This document shows, in pieces, positions 52,524-61,345 of a DNA stretch of 64,000 bases (the first letter of the stretch is position 1; every line of letters starts with the position of its first letter). The stretch spans positions 62,001 to 126,000 of the forward strand of contig JASBVF010000055.1 in the NCBI GenBank assembly GCA_030147525.1, given 5' to 3'. The translations under genes and the position numbers were made by a program. Source of the stretch: Bacteroidota bacterium. Lineage in GTDB: Bacteria > Bacteroidota > Bacteroidia > Chitinophagales > Saprospiraceae. The notes under the pieces are model-generated. The model searched no databases, had not been told where the DNA came from, and saw nothing but the letters and a program-made list of their open reading frames with translations.

Positions 52524-53231
52524 ATGCGCAAAATAACCATGACCGATATACACGGATGTGCCCGCAGTTTCGAGGCATTGCTCGATCAGGTAGCCCTGAC
52601 GACGGCCGATGAACTGTACCTGCTCGGCGATTACATCGACCGCGGGCCTGACTCAAAAGCTGTGTTTGACCGAATTTTTGATCTGGAAGACCAGGGCTAC
52701 ACGGTGCGTTGCCTCAGGGGCAATCACGAAGATGCGTTTCAGGTCGCCGCCAAAAATCCCGAATTTTTCTATGGTTGGTACAACTCCTGGGGCGGAAAGG
52801 AAACGCTCCAAAGCTTCGACGTTGGTTCGCCCGGAATGGTTCCTTTGCAGTACAGAAGTTTTATCAAAAAACTGGGCTATTTTTTTGAAGTGGACGAATA
52901 CATCCTCGTTCATGCCGGGCTTGATTTTCGCTATTCGAACCCGCTGACGCCCAATGAAGATATGCTCTACGCCAGGGATTGGTACGACTCTATCGACTAT
53001 GACTGGCTTGGCGACCGCATCATTGTTCACGGTCACACGCCCGTGTCCCGTGAAACGATAGAAAACCAGCGGGAAAAACTGAATGAACACCAGGTGCTCG
53101 ATATCGACGGCGGCTGTTTTGCCCAGCACCTGCCGGGCAAAGGCTGGCTCTGCGCTTTTGACATGACCAATCGCAAGCTTTATTTTCAAAGGAATATCGA
53201 CGATGTAAGTAGCTACTGGCGTGGGCGGTGA
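52524..53231 (+). CDS. Calcineurin-like (PP2A-type) phosphatase
   Basis: 235 residues. Metallophosphoesterase motifs are in order: DIHGCARSFEALLD, LLGDYIDRGPDSK, CLRGNHEDAF, LVHAGLDF and VHGHTPVSRE. These bind two metals and the phosphate. The compact size and the order resemble bis(5'-nucleosyl)-tetraphosphatase and bacterial PrpA-type serine/threonine phosphatases. The exact substrate is open. TAACTTTG ends 5 bases before the ATG. Confidence 0.9.
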   Translation: MRKITMTDIHGCARSFEALLDQVALTTADELYLLGDYIDRGPDSKAVFDRIFDLEDQGYTVRCLRGNHEDAFQVAAKNPEFFYGWYNSWGGKETLQSFDVGSPGMVPLQYRSFIKKLGYFFEVDEYILVHAGLDFRYSNPLTPNEDMLYARDWYDSIDYDWLGDRIIVHGHTPVSRETIENQREKLNEHQVLDIDGGCFAQHLPGKGWLCAFDMTNRKLYFQRNIDDVSSYWRGR

Positions 53232-53363
53232 AATGTTTTTCCTGATTCCTCTCTTCCAATCTTAATGCAGCGGTGCTTCATGCCGGGTTTTTCTTCCTGA
53301 AACAATGGTGAAAACAAAGCAGTGCCAGCAGATTTAGCGTTGTTCCAATGAGCAATTAATCTT

Positions 53364-53371
53364 TACATTTG
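53364..53371 (+). promoter_or_regulatory. TACATTTG -7 promoter element
   Basis: A TAnnTTTG element 25 bases before the ATG at 53397 of the secreted protein gene. Confidence 0.45.
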
Positions 53372-53396
53372 CCCGTTGATTCACTAAAATTTTAAC

Positions 53397-53984
53397 ATGA
53401 AAAAAATATTCCTTTTTCTACTGCTGGCAGCTGCATGTTTAACGCAAATTTCAGCTCAAAACACCCGTACCTCCATTGAAAACCGGGTAAGCGGTTATTT
53501 CAAAGCCACTGAACAAAAAGACTGGAACGCCGTGGTGGAAATGGTGTACCCGAAACTGTTTAACATCGCTTCGAAGGAGCAAATGGTCGAGGTGTTCCAA
53601 AGCATCGAAGCGGAGGGGATGAAGATGGATATGAAAAATTTCAACATCAAAAACATCTCCGACGTCGTCACGCATGAGGGCGAAAAGTTCGCCACGGTAA
53701 ACTACGACATGAAAATGACCATTGGCTTCACCTCCGTCGAGTACCGGGATTCCTCCGTGCAGGTCATGATCAAAAACAGCTTTGAGAGCCTTTACGGCGC
53801 TGAAAATGTAAAATATAATCCGGCCGATTTCAGCTTCGACATTGCAGCCAGCCGCACCATGTTTGCTATTGCCGACGAAGGAACCATGGACTGGTTTTTT
53901 ATCGAAAACGACGCCAGCCAGAAGGAACTGACAGCGATGCTGATCCCGGAAACCGTGCGGGAACGGCTGCTTGGAAAGGATTGA
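53397..53984 (+). CDS. Secreted protein, nuclear-transport-factor-2-like pattern possible
   Basis: 195 residues with a signal peptide (MKKIFLFLLLAAACLTQISAQ). The mature part reads IENRVSGYFKATEQKDWNAVVEMVYPKLFNIASKEQMVEVF, then KFATVNYDMKMTIGF and VMIKNSFESLYGAENV. An N-terminal helix-turn of this type followed by curved strands recalls NTF2/SnoaL-like folds of periplasmic proteins. This is only a pattern. No function is assigned. Confidence 0.65.
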   Translation: MKKIFLFLLLAAACLTQISAQNTRTSIENRVSGYFKATEQKDWNAVVEMVYPKLFNIASKEQMVEVFQSIEAEGMKMDMKNFNIKNISDVVTHEGEKFATVNYDMKMTIGFTSVEYRDSSVQVMIKNSFESLYGAENVKYNPADFSFDIAASRTMFAIADEGTMDWFFIENDASQKELTAMLIPETVRERLLGKD

Positions 53985-54036
53985 GCAAGCCCCGTATCTG
54001 TTCCCGGCAGTAATTTCCATCGTTTTTTTCGCCGCC

Positions 54037-54075
54037 AAAACGTTTTGTTCGCCGGGGAAAACGTTTTGATCGCCG
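54037..54075 (+). promoter_or_regulatory. Paired AAAACGTTTT palindromes, candidate operator
   Basis: AAAACGTTTT occurs at 54037-54046 and 54058-54067, each followed by G(T/A)TCGCCG, so an 18-base unit is repeated with a 21-base period (two helical turns). It lies about 185 bases upstream of the TPR-AraC gene and may be a binding site for its own or its neighbour's HTH. Confidence 0.4.
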
Positions 54076-54231
54076 GCCATCAAACGATAGATCGGCCATA
54101 AAACTGGAATTTTTAACGAAAAAAAAGCGGCAGTTTCAATCTCCAATGGCTGTCAAATCTACCATTTCACTGCAAAAACATTCAGGCAAACTCAGACCGG
54201 GCTTTCACCCGGCTTGTTAAAAACTAACTTC

Positions 54232-54239
54232 TATCTTTG
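54232..54239 (+). promoter_or_regulatory. TATCTTTG -7 promoter element
   Basis: A TAnnTTTG element 20 bases before ATG 54260; a TTG at 54214-54216 is the -33 candidate but with 15-base spacing, shorter than ideal. Confidence 0.45.
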
Positions 54240-54259
54240 CGGCTCCTGAACGACGAGCC

Positions 54260-56083
54260 ATGTCCGCAGCTATTTTTAACAACAACGAAAATCTACCGAA
54301 GTCAGCTACTGGCAAATCTATTGCGGTGCTCCCGTTCGTCAATATGAGCGCTGACCCTGAGAATGAATATTTCAGCGATGGCATCACGGAGGAAATCATC
54401 AATGCGCTCACCAAAATTCAGGGACTGAAAGTCACTTCAAGAACGTCTTCATTTGCATTTAAGGGAATAGATCAGGATATCCGCCGCATCGGCCATACGC
54501 TCGATGTCGCTACCATTCTGGAAGGTAGCGTGAGGAAAGCCGGATCACGGGTGCGCATCACGGCACAGCTGATCAAAGTGGATGACGGGTTTCATATCTG
54601 GTCGAAGAACTTTGACCGGCAAATGGATGATATCTTCGCCCTGCAGGATGAAATCAGCCTGCTCATCGCCGACCAGATTCGTGAAAACTTTGGTCACTTT
54701 GACATTCAGGAACACCTCATCGATGCGCCTACCGCCAACATCGAGGCGTATCAACTCTACCTGAAGGGCCGCTACAATCACCTGAAATGGAACCGGGAAG
54801 GCATCACAAACGGCATCCGGCTTTACCAGCAAAGTATCGAAAAAGATCCCGGCTTCGCACTTCCTTATTTTGGCATCGGCTACAGTTATGCGATGCGTGC
54901 TTCCTTCGGGGCTGATAAAGAGTTGGTGCATAGTGCGGAAGAATACCTGGAAAAAGGGTTCAGGATCGACCATCAGTCTTACTTAGGCTATTTTTCAAAA
55001 GGAACCCTGAGCTTTTGGGCTAAATGGGATTTTAAATCCGGTCAGGAACACTACCTGAAGGCCATGTCCCTGAACCCTTCCTTCACCGAAGCGGAAGAAG
55101 GACTGGCAGAGCTTTACACGGCTACCGGCGATTTTGATAAAGCGCTGAAACACATCCAGCATATTCTTTCCCTCAACCCCTTGTCGCCCAACCATTACTA
55201 CAGCAAAGGCGTCGTTCATTACCTCCTGCAGGACTATGAGAAGGCCGCCGGGAGCCTGGAGGCAGCGTTGCGCATCGACCCGAACTTTTCTTTTGCCATC
55301 GAAAAAATTCAACTCTGCTTCATTCATCTGAAAGATTACGAACGGCTCGACCGGTTCCTGCGTCAGCATCCGCAGGCTCAGCAGCCCAATATCAGCCGGG
55401 CTTTGTATAGTTTGATGCACCCTGATGAAAAGATTGATTTCGACCTGAGCGCTGCGGGTGCAAAGGTAGAGGCAACGGAAGGGCCGATGCTGATTCCCTG
55501 GCATTTGTTCCTGCAGGTTTACCTCGGGCATCACGAGCTGGCGCTTGATCTGCTGGAGGCGGGGGTGAAAAGCCGGACCGGGCAGTTTGTCAATTTTAAA
55601 AACCTGCCGCTGCTCTCCCCGCTTCACCGTTACGATCGCTTTCAGCAACTGGTGGAGGCTACTTTCCCGGCTTCAGCGCTGCCCGGAGCGGAGGAAGAAA
55701 CGGACAGCTCCGCTGCTGCGAATTCACTGCTGAGCCCGAAGGAAGTGGAATATTACCTGGCTGCAGCAGCTGAGTTGCTGGAAATGGAACAACTTTTTAC
55801 CGATCAAAGCCTGGGGCTGAAATCGCTGGCTGGGCATCTGGATATTCACCCCAATAAACTTTCCTGGCTGATCAACGAACACCTTGGTAAAAACTTTAAC
55901 GAATACATCAATACGTACCGGCTGGAAGCCTTCAAAGTGAAGGCGCTGGACCCGGCCAACAGCCACCTGACCCTGCTGGGCCTCGCTTACGAGAGCGGTT
56001 TTAACTCGAAGACCGTATTCAATGCTTTTTTTAAAAAAATGGAGGGCATGACGCCGAGAGCCTGGGTAAAAGAGCAAAAGTGA
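54260..56083 (+). CDS. TolB-like/TPR/AraC-HTH protein
   Basis: 607 residues, no signal peptide or helix. Residues about 20-145 form a TolB N-terminal-like domain: SIAVLPFVNMSADPENEYFSDG, ITEEIINALTKIQ and VATILEGSVRKAGSRVRITAQL. Residues about 165-400 hold TPR-like helical repeats (FALPYFGIGYSYAMRA, PSFTEAEEGLAELYTATGD, NHYYSKGVVHYLLQDYEKA). Residues about 505-607 form an AraC-type HTH (GLKSLAGHLDIHPNKLSWLI, LTLLGLAYESGFNSKTVFNAFF). It is a cytoplasmic DNA-binding protein that senses an unknown ligand or partner through the TolB/TPR parts. It is paralogous to the next gene, 31 bases downstream. Confidence 0.8.
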   Translation: MSAAIFNNNENLPKSATGKSIAVLPFVNMSADPENEYFSDGITEEIINALTKIQGLKVTSRTSSFAFKGIDQDIRRIGHTLDVATILEGSVRKAGSRVRITAQLIKVDDGFHIWSKNFDRQMDDIFALQDEISLLIADQIRENFGHFDIQEHLIDAPTANIEAYQLYLKGRYNHLKWNREGITNGIRLYQQSIEKDPGFALPYFGIGYSYAMRASFGADKELVHSAEEYLEKGFRIDHQSYLGYFSKGTLSFWAKWDFKSGQEHYLKAMSLNPSFTEAEEGLAELYTATGDFDKALKHIQHILSLNPLSPNHYYSKGVVHYLLQDYEKAAGSLEAALRIDPNFSFAIEKIQLCFIHLKDYERLDRFLRQHPQAQQPNISRALYSLMHPDEKIDFDLSAAGAKVEATEGPMLIPWHLFLQVYLGHHELALDLLEAGVKSRTGQFVNFKNLPLLSPLHRYDRFQQLVEATFPASALPGAEEETDSSAAANSLLSPKEVEYYLAAAAELLEMEQLFTDQSLGLKSLAGHLDIHPNKLSWLINEHLGKNFNEYINTYRLEAFKVKALDPANSHLTLLGLAYESGFNSKTVFNAFFKKMEGMTPRAWVKEQK

Positions 56084-56114
56084 GACGGATGCCGAAGCGG
56101 AGCGGGGAATCTGT

Positions 56115-58520
56115 TTGTCAATAATTTCTAATTTTACGATCTCATACCGGTCCGGCTGTTTGGATCAACAATTGAAGACCCTTGTGAAAAAAAACAACAA
56201 AATTCGCCGCCTCGCCGCTATCATGTTCACCGATATTGTGGGATACACCTCCATGATGCAGTCCGATGAGGCCGCAGCCAACACCCTCCGGCTGCGACAC
56301 AGGGATGTTTTCGAGAAAAACCACCACCAATACAACGGGGAAATTCTTCAGTACTACGGCGACGGCACGCTCAGCATCTTCCAAAGCGCCGTAGAGGCAG
56401 TGGAATGCGCCATTGGCATTCAGCAAAGCCTGCAAAAAGGGGACGCTGTGCCGCTGCGCATCGGCCTGCACCTCGGCGATATCGTCGTTGACAGCACCGA
56501 CATTTACGGCGACGGCGTCAACATCGCCTCCCGCATCGAAGGCATGGGCATTGCCGGCGGCATTTTGCTGTCCGGCAAGCTGAACGACGAGTTGAAAAAT
56601 CAAGCGCACATCAGCACGCAGTCGATGGGAGTTTTTGAGTTGAAAAATATTGCCCGGCCCGTCGAAGTCTTTTCGGTGAGCAACGAGGGGATAAAAATCC
56701 CGGCCCGCCACGAGTTGAAAGGCAAACAAAAAAGCCCGGAGAAATCCATCGCCGTGCTGCCGTTCGTCAACCGGAGCGCCGACCCTGAAAACGAATATTT
56801 CAGCGACGGAATGACCGAGGAAATCATCAACGCCCTGTCCAAAATTGAAAACCTGAAAGTCACCTCCCGCACGTCTTCTTTTTTCTTTAAAAATAAAAAC
56901 ATCCCGCTCCGCCAGATCGGCAAGGAGCTCAACGTCTCCACCATCCTGGAGGGCAGCATTCGCCTGTCGGGGAACAAAATGCGCATCACGGCGCAGTTGG
57001 TGGACGTTGCCGAGGACATCTATTTCTGGTCGCAGAAATTCGACCGGAACCTGGACGACATCTTTGCCGTGCAGGACGAGATCAGCCTGTTGATTGCTGA
57101 AAAATTCCGGGAGCATGTCGGCCACCTCGAAATCGCCGACCAGCTGGTAGAGCCTCAGGATGTGTCTGTTGAAAATTACCAGCGCTACCTGAAGAGCCGC
57201 TACCACATTCTGAAAATGAGCCAGTCTGAAATCGAGACGGGCATGGACATTTTGAAAAATATCATTGCGGAGCAACCCGATTTTGCGCTGGCCTACATCG
57301 GCATGCACCTCGGCTACACGCTGCTCGGCGCCCTCGGCATGATGCCGGCGATGGAGGCGTTTTCAGCGGCGCATCCGTACCTGAAACGTGCCATCGAACT
57401 GGACGAAAATTTACCGGAGGTGCAGTTGAACTTGTCCTTTGATGCCTTTTTTCACCATTGGGATTTTCAGAAAGCCTACCAACACTTGCAGCGGTCGTTC
57501 GAGATACGCCCGACGGTGGATTACTACCAGACGATGGCTTCCACACTGGTGGTGGAAGGCAAATTCGATGCGGCTGATAACTACATCGACACTGCCATTC
57601 AGATCGACCCGTTTTCGGCCATCAATCTTCATATAAAAGGCTTCATTTTTTACGTGGAGGAAAAGTTCGAGCAGGCCATCGGATATTTCGATAAAAGCCA
57701 GCAACTCAAGCCGGACGGGCAGGTGTCGCTGCCGGAATGGGGGCAATCGCTGATTTTGCTGGGCCGGAAGGAGGAAGCCCTGGCATTTTATGAAAACCTA
57801 CCCGACCTGCCTGGCGACCTGCTGAAAACGGGCGGTCTCGCCCTGTCACACGCCGCCCTGGGTAATGTTGCGGAAGCAAAAAAAGGCATGGCCGTACTGG
57901 AAGCCGCCCTGCAAACCCCGCAGATGGAAAGGGCCATGAGCCAGCTCATTCTCTGCCACACGCTGATGGGTAACCACGAGCAGGCGCTGGATCTGATTGC
58001 GGAGGGTGTGAAGCTAAAACTGATGCTGATCGTGTACATGCCCATCGACCCGATGCTCAAACCGCTGCGGCAGTATCCTCGTTTCATGGAATTGTTTGAG
58101 CCTGTTTTGGGTAAAAAAACGGAGCCGCAAGCGCCTGAACGGAAGTACAAAAAATCCCTGCTCGATGAGGCAGATTTGAAAAAATACAAGCAGCAACTGG
58201 AGCAGTTGATGGACAGTGAAAAACCCTACCTCGACCCCGACCTGACCCTGCGCAGCCTGGCGGAAATGCTCGACCTGCCGCCGAATTACCTCTCCCAACT
58301 GCTCAACGAAGGCTTTGACCAGAACTTTGCGGAATACGTCAATTCCTACCGCCTTGAAACGTTCCGGGAAAGGGCAACCGATCCGGCCAACAGCCACCTC
58401 ACCCTGCTCGGCCTGGCTTACGAGAGCGGCTTCAATTCCAAGACGGTTTTCAATTCTTTTTTCAAAAAAACGATGGGTCTGACGCCACGGGCCTGGGTGA
58501 AAAAAGCAACGAAGCAATAA
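56115..58520 (+). CDS. Class III nucleotide cyclase - TolB-like - TPR - AraC-HTH protein
   Basis: Up to 801 residues. A class III cyclase domain (about 30-200) has the metal Asp residues in AIMFTDIVGYTSMM and QYYGDGTLSIF. The substrate Asp and catalytic Asn/Arg are in DIYGDGVNIASRIEG. The Lys that usually pairs with adenine (three before GD) is Gln here. A TolB-like domain (about 215-345) is nearly identical to that of the previous gene. TPR repeats (350-640) and an AraC HTH (about 700-801) follow. The HTH end (DPANSHLTLLGLAYESGFNSKTVFN) is almost the same in both. Signal-making and DNA binding thus lie in one cytoplasmic protein. The start is unclear: TTG 56115, TTG 56172 or GTG 56184. Confidence 0.85.
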   Translation: MSIISNFTISYRSGCLDQQLKTLVKKNNKIRRLAAIMFTDIVGYTSMMQSDEAAANTLRLRHRDVFEKNHHQYNGEILQYYGDGTLSIFQSAVEAVECAIGIQQSLQKGDAVPLRIGLHLGDIVVDSTDIYGDGVNIASRIEGMGIAGGILLSGKLNDELKNQAHISTQSMGVFELKNIARPVEVFSVSNEGIKIPARHELKGKQKSPEKSIAVLPFVNRSADPENEYFSDGMTEEIINALSKIENLKVTSRTSSFFFKNKNIPLRQIGKELNVSTILEGSIRLSGNKMRITAQLVDVAEDIYFWSQKFDRNLDDIFAVQDEISLLIAEKFREHVGHLEIADQLVEPQDVSVENYQRYLKSRYHILKMSQSEIETGMDILKNIIAEQPDFALAYIGMHLGYTLLGALGMMPAMEAFSAAHPYLKRAIELDENLPEVQLNLSFDAFFHHWDFQKAYQHLQRSFEIRPTVDYYQTMASTLVVEGKFDAADNYIDTAIQIDPFSAINLHIKGFIFYVEEKFEQAIGYFDKSQQLKPDGQVSLPEWGQSLILLGRKEEALAFYENLPDLPGDLLKTGGLALSHAALGNVAEAKKGMAVLEAALQTPQMERAMSQLILCHTLMGNHEQALDLIAEGVKLKLMLIVYMPIDPMLKPLRQYPRFMELFEPVLGKKTEPQAPERKYKKSLLDEADLKKYKQQLEQLMDSEKPYLDPDLTLRSLAEMLDLPPNYLSQLLNEGFDQNFAEYVNSYRLETFRERATDPANSHLTLLGLAYESGFNSKTVFNSFFKKTMGLTPRAWVKKATKQ

Positions 58521-58616
58521 GTTCGGATTTCAAAACCGGGACGATTGGCGACAGCGATACCCCGTTCTTTGTGGTATCAAATGTCAAAAAATTGTTTCAT
58601 CAAAATTACAAAGAAA

Positions 58617-59603
58617 ATGAAAGCACCGACCATGCAAGCCGCCGTTTTGACCCGCTACGGTTCACCTGATTTCATCCAAATACAAGATGTCCAAAAACCA
58701 GCACCGAAGGAAAACGAGGTATTGGTCAAGGTTCACGCCGCCACCGTCACTGCCGCCGATACGATGATGCGGCGGGCCGACCCGGCCATCGCAAGGTTGT
58801 TCCTCGGTTTCACCCGGCCACGGAACAACATCATGGGTACCGGTTTCGCCGGAAAGGTGGTCGCCGTAGGGCCGGAGGTCAAGGAGTTTGAAATTGGCGA
58901 CGAAGTGTTCGGGGAAACAGGTGTCGGCTTCTCTGCCAACGCCGAATACGTCACCGTCGCTGAGGACGGAGTGATTGATTGGATGTCTCCGAAAATCAGT
59001 TTCGAAGAAGCTGCCACAGTGACCGACGGCCCACTGACGTCCTATAATTTTTTGAAAAATCTGGGTCAAATCAAGACCGGACAGTCCGTGCTCATCATCG
59101 GGGCATCGGGCAGTTTGGGCACAGCCGCCGTGCAGTTGGCCAAACATTTTGGCGCACAAGTCACCGGCGTGGCCAGCACCCGGAATCTTGAATTGGTCAA
59201 ATCCCTCGGCGCTGACGAGGTGGTGGATTACACCCAAACGGATTTCACGAAAACAGGTAAAAAATACGACCTGATTTTCGATACCGTGGGCAAATCTTCT
59301 TTTTCCAAAAGCAAAAATTCGCTGACCGGGAATGGCATGTACCTCTCGCCAAAGCTGGGTTTTGGCCTGCTGATGCAAATGATGTGGACGTCTTTGTTTT
59401 CAACTAAAAAAGCAAAATTCGATGCCACCGGATTGCGTTCCCCGGAGTTGTTGCGGAGTGATTTGAACGAACTGGGCAAACTCATCGAAGGAGGCAAACT
59501 GAACATCATCATCGATAAAAAATACCCGCTGGTCAAGGCTGCTGAGGCACACCGCTATGTGGATACGGGGCGGAAGCGGGGGAATGTGGTGTTGTTGCCG
59601 TGA
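58617..59603 (+). CDS. Zinc-independent MDR-family alcohol/quinone dehydrogenase
   Basis: 328 residues from ATG at 58617 (58632 is an alternative). The MDR fold is plain: AAVLTRYGSPDFIQIQDVQKP, PRNNIMGTGFAGKVVAVG, GQSVLIIGASGSLGTAAVQLAKHFGA (NADPH-binding Rossmann glycine motif), and EVVDYTQTDF. The catalytic-zinc Cys/His residues are missing, so it belongs to the quinone-reductase-like MDR group that reduces enones with NAD(P)H. It is convergent with the NmrA-type gene across a perfect palindromic terminator. Confidence 0.85.
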   Translation: MKAPTMQAAVLTRYGSPDFIQIQDVQKPAPKENEVLVKVHAATVTAADTMMRRADPAIARLFLGFTRPRNNIMGTGFAGKVVAVGPEVKEFEIGDEVFGETGVGFSANAEYVTVAEDGVIDWMSPKISFEEAATVTDGPLTSYNFLKNLGQIKTGQSVLIIGASGSLGTAAVQLAKHFGAQVTGVASTRNLELVKSLGADEVVDYTQTDFTKTGKKYDLIFDTVGKSSFSKSKNSLTGNGMYLSPKLGFGLLMQMMWTSLFSTKKAKFDATGLRSPELLRSDLNELGKLIEGGKLNIIIDKKYPLVKAAEAHRYVDTGRKRGNVVLLP

Positions 59604-59636
59604 GCAGTCGAAGGCATGTTTTTCAAACAAAAAAAA

Positions 59637-59664
59637 AAGGGGCAAACCGTACGGTTTGCCCCTT
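59637..59664. terminator. Bidirectional palindromic terminator
   Basis: AAGGGGCAAACCG is followed by its complement, giving a 28-base palindrome centred near 59650-59651, with an A-run on the left. It separates the MDR gene from the convergent NmrA-type gene. Confidence 0.9.
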
Positions 59665-59676
59665 CCACTTTCCGTT

Positions 59677-60543
59677 TTAACCTGATGTGGCGTGCGCAAC
59701 AGCACCTTGGGCCTGGGCCGCCGGATTCCATACACCTGTGGCGGCCGTTTCACGGGCATATTCCGAGAAATCTTTCGGCTTCCTGCCCAGCACTTTTTCA
59801 ATGTCTCCGGTTACGATAGAATTGCTTTCCGTCAGCACCTCTGTGAACAGGTAATTGACCAGCCAGATGTAATCGTCAGGCACCTGGAATTCCTTGAGCA
59901 TGCGGGCGTATTCCTCCATGGAAATGGGGGTAAACGGAATGTCCCTGCCGCTGGCCCGGGAAATTTCCTGTACCACCTGCGGGAACGTCAGCTGGCGGGG
60001 ACCGGTCAGTTCGTACACCTGGCCGTTGTGCCGGTCGTCGAGTAAGGCTTCGACGACTACATCGGCAATGTCGTCAGCGTCCACGTAGGGCACGAGGGCT
60101 TCGCTTTTGGGCAGGGCCACATGGCCGGCCAGGATGGGGTCGAGGAAAAAACTTTCGCTGAAATTCTGGTTGAACCAACTGGCCCGGACGATGGTCCAGC
60201 CGGTGCCGGCATTCATCACGATTTGCTCGGAAAGTTCGGCTTCCCGTTCGCCTTTGCCTGACAGCAGCACCATTTTCTGCACGCCGGCCCTGACGGCTTC
60301 GGCAGTGAAACCCTCGATGGCTTCCTTTGCGCCCGGCACCGCCAAATCAGGCTGAAAAGTGATGTACACTTTGCTGATTCCTTCCAGTGCGGCGGCCCAG
60401 GTGCCGGGGGTTTCCCAATCGAAAGCGGGCGTTTCGCTGCGTGAACCGATGCGGACGTTTTCGCCCAAAGCAGTTAGCCTTTCGGCGACCCGGCGGCCGG
60501 TTTTACCTTTTCCACCGAGAACTAAGATTTTTTCATTTTTCAT
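59677..60543 (-). CDS. NmrA-type NAD(P)-binding protein
   Basis: 288 residues. The N-terminal Rossmann motif is KILVLGGKGKTGRRVAERL. VYITFQPDLAVPGAKEAIEGF, VQKMVLLSGKGE and TIVRASWFNQNFSESFF follow. These match the atypical SDR/NmrA and NAD(P)H-azoreductase-like group. YELTGPRQLTFPQVVQEI near 195 is typical. Such proteins reduce quinones or act as redox sensors. The enzyme lies with a DUF1772 membrane protein and an AraC regulator on the same strand. Confidence 0.85.
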   Translation of the reverse strand: MKNEKILVLGGKGKTGRRVAERLTALGENVRIGSRSETPAFDWETPGTWAAALEGISKVYITFQPDLAVPGAKEAIEGFTAEAVRAGVQKMVLLSGKGEREAELSEQIVMNAGTGWTIVRASWFNQNFSESFFLDPILAGHVALPKSEALVPYVDADDIADVVVEALLDDRHNGQVYELTGPRQLTFPQVVQEISRASGRDIPFTPISMEEYARMLKEFQVPDDYIWLVNYLFTEVLTESNSIVTGDIEKVLGRKPKDFSEYARETAATGVWNPAAQAQGAVAHATSG

Positions 60544-60595
60544 GATTGATATGGATTTTAAAAGTGATTGAATGAAGGTTTAAAAGTTCGCCTGT

Positions 60596-61087
60596 TTACT
60601 TCCCGGCGTTTTCCAGGCAGGCCAGCACCAGCAACAGAAAGGCAAGGAGCGAGCTGAAGGTGCGGGCCCAGTTGAGCCGGTTCCATTTCCCCTCGAATTC
60701 CAGCCGGAAGGCATCCATCTGGTCAGGCGTCATGGCCTCGATGGTCAGTTGTTCGAGGGCATCGTTGAGGGGTACATTCCACAAAAATGTGATGGCGATG
60801 ATACCGCCCAGGTAGAGCACGGCAGCACCTGCGATGTACCAGAACCGGGCAGACAAGCGGCCTCCGTAGTTCAGATAAGTAAGCGTAGGCAACAGGATTA
60901 CCAGCCCCAGGAAAGCGACAAGAAACGCTGGGTTCAGGATGGCCCGGTTCATGGCCTGGAATGATTGAAGGTAGTGGTGGTCGTTCACCTGTGCCAGGCC
61001 GGGTGTCACGGAGATGGACCAGGCGTAGAACAAGCCCGCCATGAGGCCGGTGAGTACGGTTGAAGTGATGAGCAAAATAGCATTCAT
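60596..61087 (-). CDS. DUF1772-type membrane protein
   Basis: 163 residues from ATG at 61087, with four predicted helices (AILLITSTVLTGLMAGLFYAWSISVTPGL, NPAFLVAFLGLVILLPTLTYL, FWYIAGAAVLYLGGIIAITFLW, ARTFSSLLAFLLLVLACL). Conserved FYAWSISVTPGL and WNRLNWARTFSSL match the DUF1772 family, which includes anthrone-oxygenase-like proteins. The role is unknown. The start was chosen because the first helix begins there. It precedes the NmrA gene by 52 bases and follows the AraC gene on the same strand. Confidence 0.8.
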   Translation of the reverse strand: MNAILLITSTVLTGLMAGLFYAWSISVTPGLAQVNDHHYLQSFQAMNRAILNPAFLVAFLGLVILLPTLTYLNYGGRLSARFWYIAGAAVLYLGGIIAITFLWNVPLNDALEQLTIEAMTPDQMDAFRLEFEGKWNRLNWARTFSSLLAFLLLVLACLENAGK

Positions 61088-61345
61088 TTTTCTTGATTTT
61101 GTTGTTTTAAATAATTGACAGGACAAAGTTGCGGGCATTCCTTCCGGGACACTTGTTCCAGAAGGAGCATGATTTGTTCGAGATGGATTAGTGTGTTTTT
61201 TCGGAAGTTTTTGCGAAAAAAAAAGAGCTGAAAAAACGACTTGAGGAGGGATGAACAAAGTCGTGTCAAGCTACATCGCAGGAGAAAAGCAGTCTCAGCG
61301 GAAGGCTAAAGCAGAAGGGACAGCAAACTTGGGCCGGTGCATTTT

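Noticed and set aside
56142-57308. 388-codon minus-strand frame inside the cyclase gene
   Set aside because: Antisense of the cyclase/TolB region, no recognisable domain.
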